Shown: positions 48,088-56,524 of the stretch, piece after piece | Numbering within the stretch: position 1 is the stretch's first letter | How the letters are laid out: each line of letters starts with the position of its first letter | The notes under the pieces: generated by a model | What the model was told of the DNA's origin: nothing | Database searches by the model: none | The model's input: only the letters and a program-made list of their open reading frames with translations | DNA from: Rhodobacterales bacterium 52_120_T64 | GTDB lineage: Bacteria; Pseudomonadota; Alphaproteobacteria; Rhodobacterales; Rhodobacteraceae | Reading direction: 5' to 3' | NCBI GenBank assembly: GCA_002162875.1 | Contig: MABA01000018.1 | Location: 44,658-108,657, forward strand | DNA length: 64,000 nt | Translations under genes and position numbers: made by a program

Positions 48088-48915
48088 ATGACTGACACAC
48101 TCGATATCGAACCTCTGAAAGCGTGGATCGGTAAGACCGAAACCATGCAGGATTACCTGACGGAGTCGTTAATCGACAGGTTCCGCGCCACGCTTGACCC
48201 TTACCTGTCGAGCAGCGAAGTTCCCTTGGGGCTTCACTGGTGCCTTGCGTTACCAACTGTGCCGACCACCGATTTATCGGAAGACGGGCACACGAAAATG
48301 GGTGGCTTTTTACCGCCCGTCTCCCTGCCGTCAAGGATGTGGGCAGGCGGCGAGGTGGTGCATCATCACGCGCTTTCGATAAATGCGCCCGTGACACGGA
48401 TTTCCAAGGTCTCGGATATTGTTGCCAAGCAGGGAAAAAGCGGTAATCTGGTTTTTGTCACCGTGGAATCCGAGTTTTTCTCGGATGACAAGCTGTGCAT
48501 CTCCGAACGTCAGGACCTCGTTTTTCGCGGGCTATCCACCCTAGGAAAACCCAACGCCCCCAACGGGGTTGAACCCGCCTCCAAGAGCCTAAAATACAAC
48601 CTGACCCCTAGTCCGGTGCTGTTGTTCCGTTACTCGGCCCTGACGTTCAATTCGCACCGCATTCATTATGACGAGGATTACACCCGCACATTCGAGGGCT
48701 ATCCAAGTCTGGTTGTACACGGACCTTTGCAAGCAACGCTTCTGCTTAATCAGGAGGCTAAATCGGCCAAGAAAACACCGAAGCGGTTTACTTTTCGCGG
48801 TGTGGCCCCTGTTACGCTTGGCGCCAAGATTGAAATCCACCGGGAAGGTGACGCCGTGTGGTGTCAAAACGCCGAGGGTATCAAGAGTTTTGTTGCCACG
48901 GTTTCCGATACTTAA
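48088..48915 (+). CDS. FAS1-like/MaoC dehydratase, mesaconyl-C4-CoA hydratase family
   Basis: A 275-residue protein of two hot-dog units: an N-terminal FAS1-like dehydratase (GLHWCLALP, RMWAGGEV) and a C-terminal MaoC unit with RYSALTFNSHRIHYDEDY. The layout matches mesaconyl-C4-CoA and itaconyl-CoA hydratases. A paralogue lies at 60100. It would hydrate a dicarboxyl- or branched enoyl-CoA. It is the last gene of the operon, facing the minus-strand units. Confidence 0.85.
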   Translation: MTDTLDIEPLKAWIGKTETMQDYLTESLIDRFRATLDPYLSSSEVPLGLHWCLALPTVPTTDLSEDGHTKMGGFLPPVSLPSRMWAGGEVVHHHALSINAPVTRISKVSDIVAKQGKSGNLVFVTVESEFFSDDKLCISERQDLVFRGLSTLGKPNAPNGVEPASKSLKYNLTPSPVLLFRYSALTFNSHRIHYDEDYTRTFEGYPSLVVHGPLQATLLLNQEAKSAKKTPKRFTFRGVAPVTLGAKIEIHREGDAVWCQNAEGIKSFVATVSDT

Positions 48916-48932
48916 CGCGGTGCTGGTTCCTG

Positions 48933-50129
48933 TCAGCCGTCCTTGCTATTAACCAAAAGTTCCGCGCCCTCGGGCAATGATGCGACAACATCAATGCTGT
49001 CGGCGCGGATGCGCGCGGTTTTCTGGAACGCTTCGGCGGCTGTTTGGCGGGCCGCATCACCATCCGCCCCCTCGTCCAAAACCAAAGATAGACGCAAAGT
49101 ATCGCGATCATTCTCACGTGTAACAACCGCTTGCGCGGCGACAGCACCGGAAACGGCAATTACGACTTCCTCGATGGCGCGGGGGTAGACGAAAATCTCG
49201 CGCACTTTTACAGCCGCGCCTACGCGTCCCTGAATGGCCGAAATCCGTGCAGCTCTGCCGTCGGCCATAGCTTCCAGCGCAAAGGCACTGTCGCCGGTGC
49301 CAAACCGGATCATCGGCCAACCAGCATCGCGAGCGGTGACAACTATCTCGCCAATCTCGCCCTTGGCCATTGCCGCGCCACTAACGGGGTCGCAAATCTG
49401 CACAATGCGATCAGGGTGAACCAGATACCCGTCGCCACCGTCTTCATAGGCCACCAACCCTAGATCGGCAGTGGCATACGCGGCCCATGTTGTGACCCCG
49501 TAATCCGCCTCTATCCGGCGTCGTTTCGCCATCCAGTCGCCCATCTCACCGCCAAGAAACGCGGATTTTACCTTCCACGCATCTCGGCCATAAGTTTCGA
49601 TCACTGTATCGGCCAAAGCCATGAAAAACGCGGTGCTGGCACAGATCGAGGTGACTCCGGTCTCGACGATTATCTGCGCTTGTAATTCACGATTACCAGT
49701 GCCGCCTGGGATTACCGTTGCGCCTGCAGCCTGCGCCGCTTCGTCAAACAACAGGCCGGCTGGCACCAGATGATATGCCCATGTGTTAAGAATGATATCG
49801 TCCGCCGCAATCCCTGCCGAACGGAAAAGCAGATCCAGCCCATGGCCACCAGCGCCAGGCAGTGAAGGTTCGAATATGGGACCGGGGGAAACGTATATCC
49901 GCGAAAGATCGCGCGGATCGGCCGCGAGGAACTCACCAAAAGGCGGGTTCGCACGCTGGAGCGTCAACAGCTCCTCCTTTTTCATCACCGGTAGCTGCGA
50001 GAGAGTGTCGAGCGATGAAATAGCGGTCGGATCGAAACCCGCCTTGTCAAACCGCGCCTTTAACCCCGATGCTTTCTTGGCAGCATCGGAATATGCTTTG
50101 GCGAGCTCCGTATACATCGGATCAGACAT
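48933..50129 (-). CDS. PaaK-like protein with degenerate ATP-binding loop
   Basis: A 398-residue relative of phenylacetate-CoA ligase. The nucleotide loop, normally SSGTTG, reads SPGPIFEPSL at 81-90, and the hinge, normally GRTDDMLI, reads GRVGAAVKVREIFVYPRAI. Overall PaaK order is kept (LGGEMGDWM, YATADLGLVAYE). It may be inactive as a ligase, bind a different nucleotide, or act on an acyl-CoA in another way. It is the last gene of the minus-strand unit led by the transglutaminase-like gene. Confidence 0.8.
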   Translation of the reverse strand: MSDPMYTELAKAYSDAAKKASGLKARFDKAGFDPTAISSLDTLSQLPVMKKEELLTLQRANPPFGEFLAADPRDLSRIYVSPGPIFEPSLPGAGGHGLDLLFRSAGIAADDIILNTWAYHLVPAGLLFDEAAQAAGATVIPGGTGNRELQAQIIVETGVTSICASTAFFMALADTVIETYGRDAWKVKSAFLGGEMGDWMAKRRRIEADYGVTTWAAYATADLGLVAYEDGGDGYLVHPDRIVQICDPVSGAAMAKGEIGEIVVTARDAGWPMIRFGTGDSAFALEAMADGRAARISAIQGRVGAAVKVREIFVYPRAIEEVVIAVSGAVAAQAVVTRENDRDTLRLSLVLDEGADGDAARQTAAEAFQKTARIRADSIDVVASLPEGAELLVNSKDG

Positions 50130-50152
50130 GGCAGGTTCCTTTGGCTTAGACC

Positions 50153-50974
50153 CTAGATAGGGCAGTTCGGGTTAAAGTTTGGCGCACGTTTTTCACGGTG
50201 TGACAGAACGCCTTCTTTAACGTCTTCGCTCATGAAGCCCAGCATTTCGAGCGCAGTCGAGGCATCAAAAATCGGCCCGGCCTGACGCAACCAGTTGTTC
50301 AGCGAATACTTGGTCCAGCGGGTCGCACTTTGCGATGCTGTGGCCATGTCAATCGCCATATCAATCGATGTCTGCTCTAGCACGTCATCTTCAACGCACA
50401 TGGAAACCATGCCGATCTGATCAGCAACTTCACCCGTGATCGGCTTACACGTCAGCAGGTAGTATTTGGCCTTGGCCATACCGCACAACAGGGGCCAGAT
50501 GATCGCCGCACAATCGCCCGCAGCAACGCCTAAACGTGGATGGCCGTCAACGATCTTGGCGCGCTTTCCTGCAATGGAAATATCTGCCAGCATCGCCACA
50601 ACCAGACCAGCACCGGCAGCAGGGCCGTTAATGGCGGAAATGATAACCTTGTTGCAGTTGATGATATTGTAAACCAGATCTTTGGCTTCTTTCCATGTCT
50701 TCATAATTTCGGTCGGATTGCCGATCATTCCTTCGATCAGGCTGAAATCACCACCAGCGGAAAACGCTTTGCCACGGCCTGTGACGATGATGGAATTGAA
50801 ATCCTGATCGCGGTCGATATCGATCCAGATATCTGTCATCTGGGTGTGTGTTTCAGCACAGATCGAGTTATATGTCTCGGGGCGATCAAAGGTCATACGC
50901 AGCACGCGGTCAGCCGGTGCATCGAACGATAGTTTCGGGTACTTCTTTGCGTATCTCTCTACATAGTCAGTCAT
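50153..50974 (-). CDS. enoyl-CoA hydratase/isomerase (crotonase)
   Basis: A 273-residue crotonase. [13 protein letters not shown] is the oxyanion loop; [13 protein letters not shown] and [20 protein letters not shown] take the places of the two catalytic Glu sites, neither of which is present. The [13 protein letters not shown] segment marks a distinct crotonase subgroup often found beside acyl-CoA dehydrogenase pairs. A hydrolase or lyase role is possible. Confidence 0.83.
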   Translation of the reverse strand: MTDYVERYAKKYPKLSFDAPADRVLRMTFDRPETYNSICAETHTQMTDIWIDIDRDQDFNSIIVTGRGKAFSAGGDFSLIEGMIGNPTEIMKTWKEAKDLVYNIINCNKVIISAINGPAAGAGLVVAMLADISIAGKRAKIVDGHPRLGVAAGDCAAIIWPLLCGMAKAKYYLLTCKPITGEVADQIGMVSMCVEDDVLEQTSIDMAIDMATASQSATRWTKYSLNNWLRQAGPIFDASTALEMLGFMSEDVKEGVLSHREKRAPNFNPNCPI

Positions 50975-51003
50975 TTTTGTTTCCTCTCAGTTGAAAATGG
51001 TCG

Positions 51004-52149
51004 TCAAAGGCCAAGAACGGCTTTCGACAAAATGTTGCGTTGAATTTCGTTAGAGCCGCCATAAATCGTTGATGGCCGCGCTTTGTAAAAACTGGCCAGC
51101 ACATCGACGCCGATGTTGCCTATTTGCAGTGGGCCAAGGGTGCTGCCATCGGGGCCAGCAACGTCGATCATTAGCTCGGTAATGCGCTGATAGGTTTCGG
51201 TTACCCAGATTTTCAGCATCGACACATCCGCGCCCAATGTTTCCCCACGCTTAAGCTGGTCCGCAAAACGAGAATAAAGCGCGGCGTGGTCTTCGACGTC
51301 CAGCGCCACCTCGGCAAAACGGTCGCGGAAAACCGCATCGTCGAACGCACCTCGGCCTTTGGCAAAGGTTTCCAGCTGCGCCAGCGCATTTTGCGCCAGT
51401 CCAGGGTTGCCGATAAAGATGCGCTCAAAGCTAAGCAGGGCTTTGGCCATGCTCCAGCCTTTGTCGATCTCGCCGACAAGATTGGCCCGAGGGGTGCGCG
51501 CGTCATCAAAAAACACCTCGCAAAACTCGGTCTCGCCGGCCAGCGTCGTAATCGTGCGAACCTCGACGCCGGGTTGATCCATTTGCGCCAAAATAAAGCT
51601 GATGCCTTGCTGTTTACGCTCGGTATTCTGGTTAGTACGTACCAGCATAAAGATGTGGGTGGCATCATGGGCCATCGTGGTCCATGTCTTTTGGCCATTA
51701 ATGACAAAATCATCGCCATCAATCGCCGCACTTGTGCGCAAGTTAGCCAGATCCGAGCCAGCGCCCGGTTCGGAATAGCCCTGACACCAGATATTCTCGC
51801 ACGTCAGGATGCGCGGTAACCAATGGTCTTTTTGCTCTTGTGTGCCGAATTTGATGATCAGCGGACCAACCATCTGAATGCCCATGTCACGGCCACGGTT
51901 AACGCCATATCGCTGTTGTTCTTCGTAATAGATCAGCAGCTTTGCGGCCTCTAGCCCCATGCCGCCAAACTCGGTTGGCCAGGCGGGCGCAACCCAGCCT
52001 TTAGCGTGGAGCTTTACATGCCAATGCTGAATTTCAGCAAACTTCGGGCGATGCGGCAAGTGGCGCAGCTCTTCTGGGTATTCGGCCTCGAAAAAACCAC
52101 GAACCTCGGCGCGGAATTCATCGTCGCTTAATGCGTTCCAATCGGTCAT
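51004..52149 (-). CDS. acyl-CoA dehydrogenase, catalytic subunit of heteromeric pair
   Basis: A 381-residue FadE-type enzyme. YSEPGAGSDLAN lies near 125-136, E242 in LLSFERIF is in the helix-G base position, and the C-terminus has IYGGSNEIQRN, where Gly replaces the MCAD base, as in the steroid-degrading FadE28/FadE29 and FadE26/FadE27 subunits. It overlaps the partner gene by four bases. A heterotetramer acting on bulky acyl-CoA is likely. Confidence 0.88.
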   Translation of the reverse strand: MTDWNALSDDEFRAEVRGFFEAEYPEELRHLPHRPKFAEIQHWHVKLHAKGWVAPAWPTEFGGMGLEAAKLLIYYEEQQRYGVNRGRDMGIQMVGPLIIKFGTQEQKDHWLPRILTCENIWCQGYSEPGAGSDLANLRTSAAIDGDDFVINGQKTWTTMAHDATHIFMLVRTNQNTERKQQGISFILAQMDQPGVEVRTITTLAGETEFCEVFFDDARTPRANLVGEIDKGWSMAKALLSFERIFIGNPGLAQNALAQLETFAKGRGAFDDAVFRDRFAEVALDVEDHAALYSRFADQLKRGETLGADVSMLKIWVTETYQRITELMIDVAGPDGSTLGPLQIGNIGVDVLASFYKARPSTIYGGSNEIQRNILSKAVLGL

Positions 52150-53255
52150 TGGGCTGCCTCCTCAGTGTCTCGAATTTCCAACCAGCGGCGGCGATGATAG
52201 GCCGCGTCGCCTAGCCACGCTGACAGGACCAGGGCGCGGTTCAGTAGCAACCCGACATCAAATTCATCGGTATAGCCAACCGCACCGTGTAGCTGGATTG
52301 ATTCACGTGTAATTTGTTGCGCCGCCGTGCAAGCCCGCGCCTTGGCACGGCTAGCCTGTCGTAGACGCACCAGCGGGGTCGCCGCGTTATCCATAACTGT
52401 CAGCGCTTCGCGCACTGCGGCCTCGGCGATTTCCTGCATGATTTTCATATCTACCGCGCGATGCTGGATCACCTGAAACGATCCTATCGGCTTGTCAAAC
52501 TGTTCGCGGGTTTTGATATATTCCAGCGTCAATTCCAGCGCCGCGCCGCTTAGGCCAAGCAACTCGGCTGCGGTTAGGGCAGTGGCGTCGGCAACAGCTT
52601 CGGAAAGGGCCGCGGCAACCAAAGGCCCCTCGGCCAGAACACTTGCCGGCGTTGCCGCAAAACTTATGCTATATTGCGCACTTCCGTCAGATTGGCGCGC
52701 GCTTTTGGCCGTAACGCCCTTGGCGTCGCCTGCCACCTGCACCAGCGCAAGACCATCATCCATCTTGGCAATAACCAGCAACGGCGCACCATCGGCATGA
52801 CCCATGATCCAGTCTTTGGAGCCGGTCAACTTCCCGCCCACAAAGCGGCAATCAATCGTTTCCGAGACACCGCGCAAATCACGTTCCTGCCACGCAACGG
52901 CCAGCGTGGTTTCGCCTGCTATCAAAGCCGCCAGAACCGGAACATCAGGGCACGTCCGGTGCAACAGACCAATCGCCATCGCAAGCGTAGGAACCACTGG
53001 TTCCGGTGCAATCACACGGCCAACCTCTTCGGCAATCACGCCCGCTGCGGACAAGCCCATGCCAAGGCCACCTGCGTTTTCAGGCGTTGCAACGCCCAGA
53101 ACGCCCGCCTCGGCCAACTCGCGCCAGACGTCGTTATCCCGGCCCTTGCCCTCGTCACGAACGCGCCGCGCACGCGCGACACCTCCGGCGCGGTCAAGCA
53201 AGGTGCTGACGCTGTCGCGTAACAGGCGCAGGTCTTCTTCATGTTCCGTGCTCAT
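52146..53255 (-). CDS. acyl-CoA dehydrogenase-like partner subunit lacking a catalytic base
   Basis: A 369-residue acyl-CoA dehydrogenase-fold protein. It has the helical N-domain, a divergent middle domain (no TEPGAGSD; AVAWQERD instead), and IQLHGAVGYTDEFDVGLLLNRA near the end. No Glu-Arg pair exists at helix G and the MCAD position is absent. Such subunits pair with a catalytic partner in alpha2beta2 dehydrogenases of steroid side chains. Coupling to the 51004 gene supports a complex. Confidence 0.87.
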   Translation of the reverse strand: MSTEHEEDLRLLRDSVSTLLDRAGGVARARRVRDEGKGRDNDVWRELAEAGVLGVATPENAGGLGMGLSAAGVIAEEVGRVIAPEPVVPTLAMAIGLLHRTCPDVPVLAALIAGETTLAVAWQERDLRGVSETIDCRFVGGKLTGSKDWIMGHADGAPLLVIAKMDDGLALVQVAGDAKGVTAKSARQSDGSAQYSISFAATPASVLAEGPLVAAALSEAVADATALTAAELLGLSGAALELTLEYIKTREQFDKPIGSFQVIQHRAVDMKIMQEIAEAAVREALTVMDNAATPLVRLRQASRAKARACTAAQQITRESIQLHGAVGYTDEFDVGLLLNRALVLSAWLGDAAYHRRRWLEIRDTEEAAQ

Positions 53256-53701
53256 TGGGTGCTATCCTTCCTGCGGTACATCATCACTAGCGTTTCCGTA
53301 CTGAAAACCGTCTCTCCGGCCGGATTTGTTGCTTTAAGCGTGTATTTCATAACCCCACGGTCAAGCTTGCTGCGCGAGGGCGTGACACTGTCCACGACCA
53401 GCCGGATATCCATTGGTTCAGCAGGGTGGACCGGCCGTAACCAGCGCAAAGTGTCAAACCCGATGCCGCCGATGTTCGCCACATCGACCATCAGTTCGCG
53501 CATGACAGGTTCGAATATAACCAACATAGTCTGGAAACCCGACGCTATCAGACCTCCGTGAATCTGCGTGGCATATTCTACATCCGTATGCAGGCGCTGC
53601 GGGTCCCATTCATGGGCAAAACCCATGATATCGCTTTCACTCATCCCCTTTGAGCGGAATTCCAGAACCTGCCCCGGGTAAAAATCCTCTAGATACTTCA
53701 T
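53252..53701 (-). CDS. MaoC-family enoyl-CoA hydratase
   Basis: A 149-residue single hot-dog protein with the intact hydratase helix WDPQRLHTD, giving D33 and H38 as the catalytic pair, then GGLIASGFQTM. It is expected to add water to an enoyl-CoA to yield an (R)-3-hydroxyacyl-CoA. Its start overlaps the stop of the transglutaminase-like gene and its stop overlaps the start of the dehydrogenase-like partner, so these genes are coupled. It could work like ChsH1 in steroid gene sets. Confidence 0.87.
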   Translation of the reverse strand: MKYLEDFYPGQVLEFRSKGMSESDIMGFAHEWDPQRLHTDVEYATQIHGGLIASGFQTMLVIFEPVMRELMVDVANIGGIGFDTLRWLRPVHPAEPMDIRLVVDSVTPSRSKLDRGVMKYTLKATNPAGETVFSTETLVMMYRRKDSTQ

Positions 53702-54429
53702 TGGGCAGCGCCCTCCTTTGGCTTGGCGAAATCTGCATCGAAGCCTGCCGCCCCGCACGCCGCAATTCGATTGCGGTTGAACTCTTCGAGTTTCGGGTAG
53801 GTCTCGTGAAAGGCCTGCAAGAATTCCTCCATCGGCGCATCTACAAACAATCCACGATCATTCACATATTCCATATGCCGCTGATCCTGTTCATCAAACT
53901 CGTGGAACAACGCGTCATTCTCACCATCAAATACCAGCGGTTTGACACCGAAACGCTGGCACAGCTCCATGTTGAATGCCGGAGTGACCTTATACACCTC
54001 GCCCTCCAGCCACAGCTGCACATAGCCGTGATAAATGAACAAATCCGTTCCCATCAGCTCGGCCAGTTTCGGCGTGTTCAAATGGTTTTTCACATCAGCA
54101 AAGCCAAGCGCCGCCGGAATGCCGACAGCACGCAAACACGCGGCCAGCAGAATTGCTTTTGGTACGCAAAACGCCGACTCCGTACTGGCAATCATACTTG
54201 CGCGGTAAGCATCGGCGTTCAGGGCGAAGGTATATGGGTCATAGCGAATTCCATCGCGGACGGCCTCGAACAGACGAATGGCCTTGTCCTTTTTGGACAC
54301 GTCAGGGGACATATTGCGCAACGCCGCGACAACGAATGATTGCACTTCCATGCTATCGCTATCAACATAATGTGCAGGGGACACAAAACGCGCTGCCTCT
54401 GCTGAAAGCCCCGTTTCTGAATCTGACAT
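53698..54429 (-). CDS. transglutaminase-like domain protein
   Basis: A 243-residue protein; the ATG at 54429 is preceded by GAGGAAG. The transglutaminase/papain-like core shows C88 in FCVPKAILLAACLRAVGIPA and H134 in YHGYVQLWL. The third residue, usually Asp in a DPT segment, falls at VTPAFN, with Thr149 in its place. It has no signal peptide, so it is cytoplasmic. The function is unknown; a thiol hydrolase or acyltransferase acting on CoA pathway compounds is only a guess. First gene of an operon with operator E upstream. Confidence 0.75.
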   Translation of the reverse strand: MSDSETGLSAEAARFVSPAHYVDSDSMEVQSFVVAALRNMSPDVSKKDKAIRLFEAVRDGIRYDPYTFALNADAYRASMIASTESAFCVPKAILLAACLRAVGIPAALGFADVKNHLNTPKLAELMGTDLFIYHGYVQLWLEGEVYKVTPAFNMELCQRFGVKPLVFDGENDALFHEFDEQDQRHMEYVNDRGLFVDAPMEEFLQAFHETYPKLEEFNRNRIAACGAAGFDADFAKPKEGAAQ

Positions 54430-54458
54430 CGTAACCCTTCCTCTTGAATACAATCATT

Positions 54459-54472
54459 CTAACAAGTGTTAG
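54459..54472. promoter_or_regulatory. putative regulon operator E (CTAACAAGTGTTAG)
   Basis: A 14-bp palindrome, with flanking TT/AA extending the symmetry, 29 bases upstream of the transglutaminase-like gene. Part of the six-site set. Confidence 0.72.
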
Positions 54473-54512
54473 AATATTCAAAACCCTTGGCAGCGTCAAC
54501 CTCGCCAGCTAA

Positions 54513-55646
54513 CTATTTCGCAGATTTATCCAGCCCTAACGCTACGTTGTGTTCGCCAAGATCAGGCGCCGCCGCCTGTTTCGACGGGGCCGCCCTGAAC
54601 ATCGGCGCTATAGGTAACGGCAAAGCCTCGATCTGCGTTTCACCAACCGAGAGCGTCCAGTCGAACACACCGCGCGCATTGAAATGTGGGTCCTGTGCCG
54701 CCTCAAGCGGGGTTTTCACGATCGAGCAACAACAATCCGCCGCCACCAGCAACGGCTCCCAATGGTCCGAAGATTGGGCGGCAATCCTGCGCTCCACCTC
54801 GGCCATGGTAGAACTTTGATCGTTGTCATCATCCCGCAGAGATTCAGGCAGTTCGATCACATTGCAAAACGCTTGCCAGAACTTTTCCTCGATCGCGCCA
54901 ACAATAACCTGCCGCCCGTCCGCTGCCGGATACATCCGGTAACGCGCGGTCCCACCGGTCAAGCGGTCACCGCCGTTTTCGATGGGCTCTTTGGCAACAA
55001 CCCCCTTGGCATGTGCCCAATACGCAAAGGCAAACGCGCCCTCGGCCATAGCAATATCCAGATGCGCGCCTTGTCCGGTTTTGTCGCGATGGCGCAAAGC
55101 TAACAGAATATTCACCACCGCCGGATACGTCCCGCCGCCAATATCGGCAACCAACGCAAACGGATTGACTGGCTGTTCAACTGGCCCCGAGCTTAGCGAT
55201 AAAATCCCCGCATCACCGACATAATTCATGTCATGTCCAGCAGCACTCCGCTTTGGCCCTGTCTGCCCATATCCGGTGATAGAACAATAAATCACCCCCG
55301 GATTAAGCGCCTTCACCGCCTCGAATCCCAGCCCTAACCGCTCCATCACACCGGGGCGAAACTGTTCAACGATCACGTCGGCTTTCTTGATCAACGGTAG
55401 CAAACTTTCAACCGCACCCTCGGCCTTTAAATCCAGCGCGAGGCTTTTCTTGCCACGGTTAAGGACCGCATACCCAAGGCTGCGCCCCTCGATCTGCGGG
55501 AACGTCAAGCGCATATCCTCGCCGGTGACTGGACGTTCCAGTTTGATAACTTCGGCCCCCGCCTCCGCCAACATTAGTGTGGCCATTGGCCCCGGTAAAA
55601 GCGTGCTGAAATCCAGCACCAACACATCATCAAGCGGCTGAGTCAT
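54513..55646 (-). CDS. class III CoA-transferase / alpha-methylacyl-CoA racemase-like
   Basis: A 377-residue CaiB/BaiF protein. VLVLDFSTLLPGPMATLMLAEAG at the N-terminus and SITGYGQTGP are typical, and the Asp in LVADIGGGTYPAV is at the catalytic place. Similarity in style to alpha-methylacyl-CoA racemase raises the possibility that it changes the configuration of a 2-methyl group before beta-oxidation. It is 12 bases after the hydratase gene. Confidence 0.87.
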   Translation of the reverse strand: MTQPLDDVLVLDFSTLLPGPMATLMLAEAGAEVIKLERPVTGEDMRLTFPQIEGRSLGYAVLNRGKKSLALDLKAEGAVESLLPLIKKADVIVEQFRPGVMERLGLGFEAVKALNPGVIYCSITGYGQTGPKRSAAGHDMNYVGDAGILSLSSGPVEQPVNPFALVADIGGGTYPAVVNILLALRHRDKTGQGAHLDIAMAEGAFAFAYWAHAKGVVAKEPIENGGDRLTGGTARYRMYPAADGRQVIVGAIEEKFWQAFCNVIELPESLRDDDNDQSSTMAEVERRIAAQSSDHWEPLLVAADCCCSIVKTPLEAAQDPHFNARGVFDWTLSVGETQIEALPLPIAPMFRAAPSKQAAAPDLGEHNVALGLDKSAK

Positions 55647-55658
55647 CTATTTCCCCTT

Positions 55659-56510
55659 TTAGGACAAGCGTGCAGCGCCGTTGTTCAACACCAGCACATC
55701 ACGTTCCGGCACCGACGCACGAAACCGCACCTCTTTATCATCTTGCCAAATTTCGAACCGCACGGTCTCACCCGGATAAACCGGTGCGGAAAAGCGCACA
55801 TCAAGGCCCGTCAAACGGCTGGCATCATAATCGCAAATGGTTTTCAACACGGCCCGGGCAGCCAGTCCATAGGTCGCCAAACCGTGCAAAATCGGACGAT
55901 CAAATCCGACCGAGCGCGCCACTTCGGGGTCCGCATGCAACGGGTTATAGTCCCCGCTTAGACGATAAATCAGTGCCTGACGCGGCAAGGTAGTTATATC
56001 GCACACATGATCCGGCGCACGTTCGGGCAACACGGCAGGTGTCGGACCGGGCAGGTTTTCACCACCAAAACCGCCATCACCGCGACAAAAAGTAGACATC
56101 TTGACTCGCGCCAGCACCTCGTTACTGGCCGCATCAATGATGTCACGGCTTAGATACATCACTGCGCCCTTGCCCTCGCCTTTGTCAGAAATCTGGTCGA
56201 TGGTGGTGCGGCCAATAACCGTGCCTTCAACAGGCAACGGCTTGAAAACATCAAGCCATTGTTCGCCGTGCAGCACCTTTTTCCAGTCAATGCCGGTCTT
56301 GGGGTCTTTCAACCAAAAGCCCGGATAACCCAGAATAACCGCCATACTTGGCGCGGCCATCAACCCGTCTTCATAAACATAAGCCAGCTCGTTTTGGTCG
56401 CTCGGATCCTCGCCGAACCCCAGACCAAGCGCATAAAGCATGGTGTCGCGTTCGGTGTAAGTATGCTCGATATCCTCGAAGTTCCAATTGTTCAGCGCAT
56501 CAATATCCAT
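55659..56510 (-). CDS. hydratase-2 type (double hot-dog) enoyl-CoA hydratase
   Basis: A 283-residue protein with an N-terminal degenerate and a C-terminal catalytic hot-dog unit. YRLSGDYNPLHADPEVARS holds the catalytic Asp and His of hydratase 2 in peroxisomal MFE-2. It forms (3R)-hydroxyacyl-CoA from trans-2-enoyl-CoA, including 2-methyl-branched and bile-acid-type substrates. Fourteen bases separate it from the thiolase-like aldolase gene. Confidence 0.92.
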   Translation of the reverse strand: MDIDALNNWNFEDIEHTYTERDTMLYALGLGFGEDPSDQNELAYVYEDGLMAAPSMAVILGYPGFWLKDPKTGIDWKKVLHGEQWLDVFKPLPVEGTVIGRTTIDQISDKGEGKGAVMYLSRDIIDAASNEVLARVKMSTFCRGDGGFGGENLPGPTPAVLPERAPDHVCDITTLPRQALIYRLSGDYNPLHADPEVARSVGFDRPILHGLATYGLAARAVLKTICDYDASRLTGLDVRFSAPVYPGETVRFEIWQDDKEVRFRASVPERDVLVLNNGAARLS

Positions 56511-56524
56511 TGGTTTTCCTTTAC

